This document shows, one piece after another, positions 1 to 7,480 of a stretch of 64,000 nt of DNA. The notes beneath the pieces were generated by a model. It did not search any database and was not told the origin of the DNA. It saw only the letters and a list, made by a program, of their open reading frames with translations. Source of the DNA: Ceratobasidium sp. AG-K. Taxonomy: Eukaryota; Basidiomycota; Agaricomycetes; Cantharellales; Ceratobasidiaceae. Where the stretch lies: contig JAWNGF010000008.1 of assembly GCA_037039685.1 (NCBI GenBank), positions 1,612,001 to 1,676,000 on the forward strand, read 5' to 3'. A program made the position numbers and the translations under genes. Every line of letters starts with the position of its first letter. The first letter of the stretch is position 1.

Positions 1-540
1 GCGTCCAAAGCATAAATCTAGCGGACACCAATATCGAAGTCGAGCGATTGCAAGAACAAACCCGTGTCTTGATCGAAAACTGCGACCAACTTATAAAAAT
101 CCAAGAAAAACACACTCGAAAGGTCGAAAATCTCATCAGCAACAACAAACGTCAGTGGCGTACTATCGAAACCCTTAAAGACAAAATCAAGGGCAAATAC
201 TGTCATCAAGCAGCAGAAGTGCGTATTCCTATTAATCAGGATTACCGCCTTCTAAATCACCTTAATACCATCGCACCCAACCCTTTTCAGTGGGACCAAG
301 ACCTTGACTCACACAGGAACAACACAGGGAACAACTTAGACTAGAGTCCCTAAAACTCTTTATTGAAGACGTTCATCGTAATTACATATACGAACAGTAC
401 GACGAACTAGGAGTCATCAACGCGTTGTTCTTGGAAGACGAAAATCTTGAATTGATATTTTTGAGAAGTCTGCGCATCATTAAAGACAGAAGGGTTCAAA
501 GAAGAATCCGTGATATTTTGTACGGCCTGGGTTCCCAATA
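1..540 (+). pseudogene. Coding stretch upstream of family B gag, frameshifted, runs in from window edge
   Basis: Frame 3 is open from the window edge to 344. The protein is rich in Gln, Glu, Lys and Ile and looks helical or coiled-coil. Coding then appears to continue in frame 2 from 308 to a TAA at 538-540, giving a compact charged helical tail that ends in RIRDILYGLGSQ. The two open frames overlap at about 308-344 with a -1 relation, which suggests one protein broken by a small indel; a programmed shift is possible but I see no slip site there. The stop lies 26 bases before the gag ATG at 567. I do not recognise the family. It may be an extra leader ORF of element B, or a gene fragment that B captured or landed beside. 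Confidence 0.45.
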
Positions 541-566
541 AATCTACCTGTTTTCCCTGCTCCAAT

Positions 567-719
567 ATGTCAAGAGCCCCATCACCTAGTCAAGGGGGAT
601 TTACCCAAATCTCAGCGACATCCGGACCTGAGGTAGTTGCACATGCAATCAATGCCTTAATAGACGAAGTGCGAAAAATTAACGGTCATATTAATGCCTT
701 AAATGGTATCACCTCTACC
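567..719 (+). CDS. gag: Family B gag, N-terminal 51 codons
   Basis: This is the first part of the family B Gag protein. It starts at the ATG at 567 (residues MSRAPSPSQGG) and is cut after 717-719 (Thr) by the A1 LTR. Joining 719 to 7929 keeps the frame and gives a 450-residue Gag. The ATG is chosen because it is the first in frame after the upstream ORF stop at 540, and because the N-terminus is a short Ser/Pro-rich segment like that of family A. No domain is recognisable in this part alone; it is low complexity and then helical. Confidence 0.75.
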
Positions 720-855
720 TGTCGTGAGCTAGCTCACTCCATCGGACTTGCCTGCCTGTCTCCCTCTTTGTGTTATGTTTCCCGTTTCCTTTCGCCGCGT
801 TGCCACCTTCTTGTGGTTATCCTGTTACTTTGTGTAACGCGGCTGTGCTTTGTAC

Positions 856-943
856 GAGTCATGTCTGTTCATACAGCATGACTCACATGGACACTCCTGA
901 CTGGTAGACTGTATGACTCTTGTGGCTGCGCCTTGTATGACTC
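856..943 (+). promoter_or_regulatory. Cluster of four TGACTC (bZIP/Gcn4-AP-1-like) sites in U3 of A1
   Basis: GAGTCA lies at 856-861, TGACTCA at 879-885, and TGACTC at 914-919 and 938-943. All are upstream of the TATA element at 957. TGACTCA is the consensus of the fungal bZIP activators Gcn4/CPC1 and of AP-1. The same cluster recurs in every family A LTR, including the solo ones. Binding is inferred from sequence only. Confidence 0.6.
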
Positions 944-956
944 GGCCTTTTCTTGA

Positions 957-1002
957 ATATATATAGAGGACCAACAAGCCTGGCAACCCCAGCTTGTTTT
1001 GT
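957..1002 (+). promoter_or_regulatory. TATA box and predicted transcript 5' end with self-primer (A1 5' LTR)
   Basis: ATATATATA lies at 957-965. AGCTTGTTTTGT at 991-1002, about 30 nt downstream, is where a TATA-directed start would fall. These 12 nt are the exact reverse complement of 1165-1176 just inside the LTR. The RNA 5' end can therefore fold back as its own reverse-transcription primer, as established for Tf1 and sushi-type chromoviruses. Confidence 0.75.
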
Positions 1003-1164
1003 CTCATCAAAACATCCCTCTGAGTGACACTTGAAACCACCCCTACCCTCAAGAGCCTACAGACACTTAAGTGTGTTGCGGTTTAAGAGGTCACTTAGGT
1101 CTTAGTGCCGTCCACTCTCCGTCGCGGCTTGTCTCATAGCCACCAAGAAGAAGCTTACGACATT

Positions 1165-1176
1165 ACAAAACAAGCT
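1165..1176 (+). other. Self-priming primer-binding site of A1
   Basis: ACAAAACAAGCT lies two bases (TT) after the 5' LTR end at 1162 and is complementary to the predicted mRNA 5' end (991-1002). No match to the common initiator-tRNA-Met primer site (TGGTATCAGAGC type) is seen. The two extra bases between LTR and primer would be the nucleotides trimmed by integrase. The same site and spacing recur in A2, A3, A4 and A5. Confidence 0.8.
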
Positions 1177-1191
1177 TAACAACACACAAAC

Positions 1192-3192
1192 ATGTCTATT
1201 CAAGAAGATGGAGGATCACGTCCCTCATCCGTCATATCAACAAGAAGAGGACCCAGTCGGGCAGCAAGGCCCACAGGATCACTAAACGAGCAAGATATTG
1301 CACAAACTCAAGCGGGAGGACCCGCCCGATCACGCCCCCAAAGTCAAACATCAATGCCAGGAGCTTTCGGCATTCCGGACATGACAACGGTACAAGAGGA
1401 AGAACCCACTATCACCAACAGAGAACCAGGAGATCTCACGAATGACCCCACCCCAGCTGTAATTCGTATTCCAACTGCAACTCCAGGGCCATCACGTCCC
1501 TTGTGGCCGTTAGGAACTAGAAGCCAGTACTTCTCCCCCCAACCCGAAGCTCATGGGGGTGTATTGCTTGTCCCCATTAGGCCTCCTCCTACACCACACA
1601 TTTCCAATGTCCCTACAGTTCCTCAAATTGGAGGAACCATCACCAACGCAGGACCAATTCCAGTGGCTTCCCAGCCAGTCACACCGGCTATTCCAGCACC
1701 ACCATACATCCCACAGGGTTACTCCAAACAATCAGCCCCGGTACAGCAAAGCGCCGGTAACCCAGGAAGCTCAAGTTCTAGTTCCAGCTCCAGTGGAAGG
1801 ACTGTAATTAGCAATTTAGATGACTTAGACGACCTTCTAGAAGGAAGACACAACGCTACCATTAGGATTATAGACGGAATGAGAGTCACCATAGATCGAA
1901 GGCTTAGTGGCCTAGAACAAGCCACACAAGTTCTAGCGAACAACCAACAAATCTTTAACGACTCCATCAACACCCTACAAGGAACCTTAACGGACATCCT
2001 GAACTCGGCAAGAAACAGCGAACATAATTCCTTCCTAGTCGGACAAGATGTAACCCGCCTCCGAAATGAAGTTACCAACACCCAAGGATTAGTGAATAAC
2101 GTACGCAAGGAACTCAATACTACCAGACAAGGGCAACTCGAATGGAATGAGGCAGTAACACAAGGACTAGAAACCTTACGACAGGAGGGAGCCTCCTTCA
2201 CGACCAAAATCACGGAAGTTCAGGAAACCATCAACAACATGCGGGAAGAAATGGACGAAGCATCCCTGCACGGGATCCCCTCTAGGCAATCAAATTCTCC
2301 ACCTCATCCAGATGCGGAATCTACCAGGATCGACGAATTAGAATTAAGAATCCAACGGCTGACTGAAAACCCAAACACCGGTAGCGGACCACGTCGTCCC
2401 AAAGTGACTCGTCCAGAAGCCTTCGACGGAAAGAAAGGGGAAGGTGCCGAAATGTTCATCACACAAATGGAAAGCTACTTTTTGCGCCTAGGCTACCAAT
2501 ACACTTCCAGCGAGGAAGGGATCTGCGAAGCCCTAGCGAACTTCAAATCCGAGAACAAAGCTGCCACTCACTGGGCACAAGTACTCTTGCGATCGCTCAA
2601 CCAAAGGGAAAATAACCAAAATCTTACCTCATGGGGAAGTTTCAAGGCTCACTTCATGGAACAATTCAGCGACCCCAACAAGAAAGCTAAAGCCGAATCG
2701 GATATCCGAAAATGCAAGCAGAACAATTTGGTGGCAAACTATGCTTCTGAATTCCATTACTTATTGGTCGACGTCAACTGGGGACAGGAAGCACTGATCA
2801 ACCGATTCAAGGAAGGACTGAAGCCTGAAGTAAAGACCGAACTAGCTCGATTTGAATTGACCCTGATCAACGAAGACAGAACGGAGCAAGAACTGTCCCT
2901 TGACCGATGGATCTCAATCGCAATCTCTATTGACCAGAAATTGCAACAAATTAAAGGCTCTACAGGGAAGAAGGCAACCCAACCAACCGCTAGCGGACAA
3001 TCCTCTACAAAGCGACTACCCGACGAAGTATACAAGGCAAGGATAGCAACCAACCGCTGCCTAAAGTGCGGACAAGAAGGACACCGTTCATTCAAGTGCC
3101 CGGCCAAGGAATGGATAACGACGGAACCTAGCGTTAAAGGAAGGGAGGCAACAATGGTAGAAGACTCGGGAAAAGAAGGGGTCTCCCTCTAA
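1192..3192 (+). CDS. gag: Gag polyprotein of A1 (666 aa)
   Basis: Structural protein that packages element RNA in virus-like particles. It starts at MSIQEDGG, the first ATG after the leader. Residues 1-200 are Ser/Pro/Gly-rich and likely disordered. Residues about 205-390 are helical and coiled-coil-like, with a poly-Ser linker before them. A Ty3/gypsy Gag core lies at about 400-560 (GAEMFITQMESYF onwards), and a CCHC zinc knuckle CLKCGQEGHRSFKC at 623-636. The stop TAA at 3190-3192 is read past by -1 slippage at 3168-3174 to make Gag-Pol. The protein is near full length and intact; A2 differs by scattered substitutions. Confidence 0.93.
   Translation: MSIQEDGGSRPSSVISTRRGPSRAARPTGSLNEQDIAQTQAGGPARSRPQSQTSMPGAFGIPDMTTVQEEEPTITNREPGDLTNDPTPAVIRIPTATPGPSRPLWPLGTRSQYFSPQPEAHGGVLLVPIRPPPTPHISNVPTVPQIGGTITNAGPIPVASQPVTPAIPAPPYIPQGYSKQSAPVQQSAGNPGSSSSSSSSSGRTVISNLDDLDDLLEGRHNATIRIIDGMRVTIDRRLSGLEQATQVLANNQQIFNDSINTLQGTLTDILNSARNSEHNSFLVGQDVTRLRNEVTNTQGLVNNVRKELNTTRQGQLEWNEAVTQGLETLRQEGASFTTKITEVQETINNMREEMDEASLHGIPSRQSNSPPHPDAESTRIDELELRIQRLTENPNTGSGPRRPKVTRPEAFDGKKGEGAEMFITQMESYFLRLGYQYTSSEEGICEALANFKSENKAATHWAQVLLRSLNQRENNQNLTSWGSFKAHFMEQFSDPNKKAKAESDIRKCKQNNLVANYASEFHYLLVDVNWGQEALINRFKEGLKPEVKTELARFELTLINEDRTEQELSLDRWISIAISIDQKLQQIKGSTGKKATQPTASGQSSTKRLPDEVYKARIATNRCLKCGQEGHRSFKCPAKEWITTEPSVKGREATMVEDSGKEGVSL
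3168..3174 (+). promoter_or_regulatory. -1 ribosomal frameshift heptamer GGGAAAA (A1 gag/pol)
   Basis: In the gag frame the bases read G GGA AAA (X XXY YYZ form) six codons before the gag TAA. After a -1 slip the frame is open through pol with no stop; the first pol-frame codon after the slip starts at 3174. The pol frame upstream is closed by TAA at 3135-3137, so the shift must occur within 3138-3192. The same heptamer is present in families B and C. Confidence 0.75.
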
Positions 3193-6100
3193 CTGTGTGT
3201 GGAGAGACCAAAAAACCGGCAACGGAAACAATGTACTTTAGAGCAACAAATGAGTCAACCATTGTTTACGCAAACGTTGCCGGAATCACAGAACCTATCC
3301 CAACCCTCATCGATTCTGGAGCATCAAAAAACTTCTTGGACATCTCTTGGGCACGGTCAAACAACATCCCACTCATGGAACTTCCCACTCCGAGAAAAGT
3401 AATTGGTATCCAGGGAAAAGAACTCTCTCACCAAATACGCTTCAAAGCTAAGCTGGTACTAGACGTGGAAGGAAGAACCTTTAAACAGATCTTCTTTGCT
3501 ATGCCTACTGGAGAAACTAAACTTATCCTAGGACTGGAATGGTTAGAAGAAGCAAATCCGGTCATCGATTGGAAAACGAAGCACGTATCATGGCGGCCAG
3601 AACCCATCCAAGCAAGATCAGCCTCAATAGACGACCTACCCGAGGAATTCAAGGAATTTGCCGATGTCTTCAGTGAAGAGAAATTCAAAAGAATCCCAGA
3701 TCATCGACCTTATGACTGCGCCATAGATTTCAAGGAAGGAGCTGAACTTCCAAGGCCGGCCAAACCAATCCCACTCTCTCCAGCAGAATCAATTGCACTA
3801 AGAGAATACCTGGATGAAGAAATCGCAGCGGGAAAGATCCGACCAAGCAAATCACCCATTGCATCACCTTGTTTCTTTGTTAAAAAACCCATCGATCAAA
3901 AAAATCCAGAAGCAGTTCGCCAGCTACGACTTGTGCAAGACCTCAGAGGAGTAAACGCCATTACAAAGGACGACAGATTCCCAATGCCCCTAATGGAAGA
4001 CCTCCTGGATAAAATCAAGGACGCGAAAATTTTCTCCAAGATTGATCTACGCATGGGTTTCAACAATATAAGAATTAGGGAAGGCGACGAATGGAAGATG
4101 GCTTTCAGAACAAAGGAAGGACTCTTCGAATACGTCGTCATGCCTTTTGGACTAAAAAACGCGCCCGCCATCTTCCAAAGATATATGAATCATATTTTCC
4201 ATGATCTTATCGACGTATGTGTCATTGTATACATCGACGACATCCTGGTCTTCTCCAAGGACAGAAGCCAACATACTGTGGATGTCAGAAGAGTACTAAA
4301 GATCTTACTAGAGGAAAATCTCTTCGCAAAGCTTCCAAAATGCGAATTCTTTGTCACCAAATTAACATATACTGGACTTGGAATCAGCGACAAGGGCATC
4401 TCAATGGAGGAAGAAAAGGTCAAGGCAATAAAGGAGTGGAAGGAACCAAAAACGGTCAAGCAAGTCCAAGCATTCCTAGGATTCGCGAATTTCTACCGAA
4501 GATTCGTACCGAATTTCAGCCGATTAGCAAAACCCCTGACAACCTTAACAAGAAAGGAGAACAAATGGGAATGGGGAAATGATCAGCAGGAAGCATTTGA
4601 AGCCTTAAAAACGGAAATCAGCAAGGAACCCACTCTACGCCATCCAAACCCTGACAAACCCTTCTTCTTGGAAACAGACGCAAGTGGAGTAGCAATGGGA
4701 GCAATCCTGTTGCAAAGGCAAGATGATGGCTACCTACACCCTATTGCTTTTCTTTCAAAATTGTTCAACGAAGCTCAGCTCAACTATGACGTCCATGATA
4801 AGGAACTTATGGCAATTATAGAATCTCTAACACATTGGAGACTACACCTAGAAGGAACAAAGGACCCTATCACCATCTACACCGATCATAGGAACCTACA
4901 GTTCTGGAAGGAAGCAAGAACTTTCAACCGACGACACGCAAGATGGCACCAATTGCTTGCTTCTTATAACTTTGATATCATATACCGCCCTGGGATCCTG
5001 TCATCTAAACCGGACCTATTGTCTAGACGATCCGACCATGAGGATATTCCCACGCCTGAACAAGTAATGATATCTGTCGAAAGGTTCAAAGGATTTATGG
5101 GACAAGTAGACACGAACATCATAGAGACTATTAAAGAGGCTCAGGAAACAGATGAAGGACTAGCACGAATCAAAGAAATCTGCAAATCAAGGGAAACTTT
5201 ACCAAAGACCCTACAACACAGCGCGAAAGATTATGATTTCAAGGAGGGACTATTATGGTTCAAGGGAAGGATTTACGTGCCAGAAGATAAGGAATCCAGA
5301 CTGGCCATCATGCGAATTCATCACGACTCAAAAATTGCAGGACATCAAGGACAGGCTAGAACACTGGAACTAATATCAAGAAGATACTTCTGGCCAGGAA
5401 TGAAGCAAAGCGTAAACAGATACGTGGAATCATGCAAGACCTGCCAACGAACAAAGGGATCAAAATCTATAGTCCCGATCAAGCCTCTGGAGATTCCAAA
5501 AGGACCGTGGGAAGACATAGCGTTTGACTTCGTAGTGAAGTTGCCAAAATCCAGGGGATCAGATAGCATCTTAGTAGTAGTGGACCGATTCTCAAGAATG
5601 GCGCACTTCATACCCTGCAAAGAATCTCACACGGCAAGCGACCTTGCAAATCTTTTTATCGCAAATGTTTGGAAACTGCACGGTTTTCCAAAGAGCACTA
5701 TCTCAGACCGAGGGACTACTTTCAATTCCAAACTTATGAAAGCCATTTATGAGAAAATTGGAACTAGCCCAGGTTTCAGTACTGCCTACCACCCCCAAAC
5801 AGATGGAATAACGGAGAGAATCAATCAATGGATGGAAGGCTGGCTACGATCGTTTGTCAACTACCGGCAGGATGATTGGGCGGACTTGTTACCAATTGCG
5901 GAATTTAGCTATAATCTACAGAAGCACCGCGTAACGGGTAGTTCCCCCTTCGAGATTGTATATGGGAGGGAACCACTGTGGAACATCTCAACAGAAGAAT
6001 CAGCGGTTCCAGAAGCAAACAACATCACAGGAAAATGGCGTGAAATCCGGGATGAAGCAATTGCATCAATGGAAACCCAAAGGCTCCCGGAAGAAGATCC

Positions 6101-7019
6101 GAAGAACAAGTACCAAGAAGGAGATCTAGTTTGGCTGCTGGGAAAGAACATTCAGACAAAGAGACCATCAAAGAAGTTGGATAACAAAAAGCATGGGCCA
6201 TTTGTCATGAAGCGACAGATAGGGTCACACGCTTATGAGCTTGATTTGCCGACAACAATGAGGGTACACCCTGTTTTTCACATCGATTTGCTCAGCCCTT
6301 ACAAGGAAGACACCGATTTCAGCCGTAACCAACCCCGTCCACCGCCGATCATAACAGAAGAAGGAGAGGAAGAATATGAAGTAGAGAAGATTCTAGACTG
6401 GAAAGAGACAAAGGACGGTCTTTTTTACAGGGTCAGGTGGAAGGGCTATGGAAGTGAGGAAGACACAGAACAAAGGGCGGAAGATTTTGGTCACCTTTCA
6501 AGGATCATCAAGGACCTTCTACGCCGACATCCCGAAGCTCCCACGCCATCTAACTATGTTCCAGGGAAGATAAAAGGCAGAAGGGGCGAAACCAGTAGTG
6601 TCACTTGCAATACTTGCATCTATTCCAAGCTTCACCCATCGCTCAACTCTCTAAATCTTTTTTGCTCCCAAAAATGCCTGCTGTCACCCGCTCCACCATC
6701 ACCAGCAACCTTACCCGCGTCCTTAACGGACCAGCATTCGCTACGGCGAGAATCCTTGACGCTGGGGCCGCACTCTACGTTTTCAAAAGGTCCCAACAAA
6801 GCTCGGGAAGAATGCACTTTAGGGCGTCGGACGACGTTCTGCACTCGGACCTGGGAGAGTTCCAATGGGTCGGGAAGAAGTGGCCGACACGCATGCAACT
6901 CCTACGGAAGGACATATTCGTCTGCCGAGGGTGCGCGGCTTTCCAGGTCTCCGAGGTCGTCCTCCTCTCCACCCACATGCTCGGGGTGGTTGAATGGGGA
7001 CAAGAAGGAGCGTACTTGA
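3174..7019 (+). CDS. pol: Pol polyprotein of A1: protease, RT, RNase H, integrase, chromodomain
   Basis: Made as a Gag-Pol fusion. The frame has no ATG near its start, and pol-specific sequence begins about 3195 (VCGETKK). Counting from 3195, the aspartic protease motif DSGAS is at residue 40, and the RT catalytic YIDD at 346-349. RNase H (LETDASG) follows, then the integrase HHCC zinc domain and the DDE triad D778, D838, E874 (DD35E). A GPF/Y-type module and a chromodomain (about 1058-1110) come next. The chromodomain keeps the aromatic cage (EYEVEKI, RWKGY) but lacks the usual TWEP tryptophan. After about residue 1120 the Ser/Pro/Arg-rich tail overlaps ORF3 in another frame and is poorly conserved, so it may have no function of its own. 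Confidence 0.93.
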   Translation, partial: RRGLPLTVCGETKKPATETMYFRATNESTIVYANVAGITEPIPTLIDSGASKNFLDISWARSNNIPLMELPTPRKVIGIQGKELSHQIRFKAKLVLDVEGRTFKQIFFAMPTGETKLILGLEWLEEANPVIDWKTKHVSWRPEPIQARSASIDDLPEEFKEFADVFSEEKFKRIPDHRPYDCAIDFKEGAELPRPAKPIPLSPAESIALREYLDEEIAAGKIRPSKSPIASPCFFVKKPIDQKNPEAVRQLRLVQDLRGVNAITKDDRFPMPLMEDLLDKIKDAKIFSKIDLRMGFNNIRIREGDEWKMAFRTKEGLFEYVVMPFGLKNAPAIFQRYMNHIFHDLIDVCVIVYIDDILVFSKDRSQHTVDVRRVLKILLEENLFAKLPKCEFFVTKLTYTGLGISDKGISMEEEKVKAIKEWKEPKTVKQVQAFLGFANFYRRFVPNFSRLAKPLTTLTRKENKWEWGNDQQEAFEALKTEISKEPTLRHPNPDKPFFLETDASGVAMGAILLQRQDDGYLHPIAFLSKLFNEAQLNYDVHDKELMAIIESLTHWRLHLEGTKDPITIYTDHRNLQFWKEARTFNRRHARWHQLLASYNFDIIYRPGILSSKPDLLSRRSDHEDIPTPEQVMISVERFKGFMGQVDTNIIETIKEAQETDEGLARIKEICKSRETLPKTLQHSAKDYDFKEGLLWFKGRIYVPEDKESRLAIMRIHHDSKIAGHQGQARTLELISRRYFWPGMKQSVNRYVESCKTCQRTKGSKSIVPIKPLEIPKGPWEDIAFDFVVKLPKSRGSDSILVVVDRFSRMAHFIPCKESHTASDLANLFIANVWKLHGFPKSTISDRGTTFNSKLMKAIYEKIGTSPGFSTAYHPQTDGITERINQWMEGWLRSFVNYRQDDWADLLPIAEFSYNLQKHRVTGSSPFEIVYGREPLWNISTEESAVPEANNITGKWREIRDEAIASMETQRLPEEDPKNKYQEGDLVWLLGKNIQTKRPSKKLDNKKHGPFVMKRQIGSHAYELDLPTTMRVHPVFHIDLLSPYKEDTDFSRNQPRPPPIITEEGEEEYEVEKILDWKETKDGLFYRVRWKGYGSEEDTEQRAEDFGHLSRIIKDLLRRHPEAPTPSNYVPGKIKGRRGETSSVTCNTCIYSKLHPSLNSLNLFCSQKCLLSPAPPSPATLPASLTDQHSLRRESLTLGPHSTFSKGPNKAREECTLGRRTTFCTRTWESSNGSGRSGRHACNSYGRTYSSAEGARLSRSPRSSSSPPTCSGWLNGDKKERT

Positions 7020-7438
7020 GTGAATGGGTGCCCGGCTACAACGGAAGGCAGCCAACGCTCCGGCCTAGATGGAACGACGCTTGGGACGCCAACTACGAGA
7101 AGGACCTGAGCGACTGGAGGATGGAGAGGGGCAGATACCAGAAGGAGAAGATCGATTGGGAGCCTTACTGGTGGAAGAAGGAGGAGACTGACGTATCGGC
7201 ATGGAAGGAGGCAGAGCCCGACGTGCGTCAGTGGGATGGAGAATTTGTGGAGGCCCAGAAGAGGGTTTTGGACTGGGCCAAGGCGGACTGGACGAAGGAG
7301 GAGACCTGGGAGGAATGGGAGAAATTCTCGGACAAACCAGGCAATACCGTCTTCAATCCGATCGACCTGACCTTGGAGGAGGACGAAGGACTGGAGGAGC
7401 ACATGCTCGCAAAAGGCAAGGATTGTGGGATCCAGTAG
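6674..7438 (+). CDS. ORF3 of A1: conserved third protein (254 aa), unknown function
   Basis: Starts at the ATG at 6674 (MPAVTRSTITSN) with A at -3, inside the 3' tail of pol and in the -1 frame relative to it. It ends at TAG 7436-7438, about 30 bases before the polypurine tract. The N-terminal half holds a CxxC pair (VCRGCAAF). The C-terminal half is acidic and very Trp-rich (13 Trp in about 100 residues), and the end carries NPIDLTLEEDEG, which resembles a SUMO-interaction motif. There is no signal peptide or membrane segment, so it is not an envelope protein. Four other copies keep the same protein with substitutions, and it is better conserved than the overlapping pol tail. Function is unknown; the mode of expression is unclear because no slip site lies at the overlap. 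Confidence 0.85.
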   Translation: MPAVTRSTITSNLTRVLNGPAFATARILDAGAALYVFKRSQQSSGRMHFRASDDVLHSDLGEFQWVGKKWPTRMQLLRKDIFVCRGCAAFQVSEVVLLSTHMLGVVEWGQEGAYLSEWVPGYNGRQPTLRPRWNDAWDANYEKDLSDWRMERGRYQKEKIDWEPYWWKKEETDVSAWKEAEPDVRQWDGEFVEAQKRVLDWAKADWTKEETWEEWEKFSDKPGNTVFNPIDLTLEEDEGLEEHMLAKGKDCGIQ

Positions 7439-7468
7439 AGCCCATCCAGGTCCCCTAAATGGTCTCTT

Positions 7469-7480
7469 AGGGGGGAGTAA
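7469..7480 (+). other. Polypurine tract of A1
   Basis: AGGGGGGAG followed by TAA directly abuts the 3' LTR. It is the plus-strand primer site. The same tract occurs before the 3' LTR of A2, A3, A4 and A5. Confidence 0.85.

Larger units (their letters stand above)
720..1162 (+). repeat. A1 5' LTR (443 bp)
   Basis: Begins TGTCGTGAGC and ends CTTACGACA, with terminal TG...CA inverted ends. U3 is 720-990 and R starts at about 991 by the TATA and self-primer argument. U3 contains an inverted pair GAGTCATG / CATGACTC (856-863 and 877-884) and a second small inverted pair GTTAC / GTAAC. The 3' LTR at 7481-7923 is almost identical. Confidence 0.97.

Noticed and set aside
825..1052. Minus-strand 75-codon frame in the LTR (also near 7586-7813 and other LTRs)
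   Set aside because: It recurs only because the LTR is repeated; it is antisense to the promoter and R region and has no recognisable domain.
1163..1180. tRNA primer-binding site after the family A 5' LTR
   Set aside because: No match to initiator-Met or other common tRNA 3' ends; the complementarity to the LTR itself explains the sequence better.
6660..6680. -1 frameshift from pol into ORF3
   Set aside because: The pol-frame codons here (TCC CAA AAA TGC) do not form an X XXY YYZ heptamer, and the bases are not conserved in A2.
6605..7438. ORF3 as an envelope gene
   Set aside because: No signal peptide, no transmembrane segment, no glycosylation-rich ectodomain; the protein is soluble-looking, acidic and Trp-rich.
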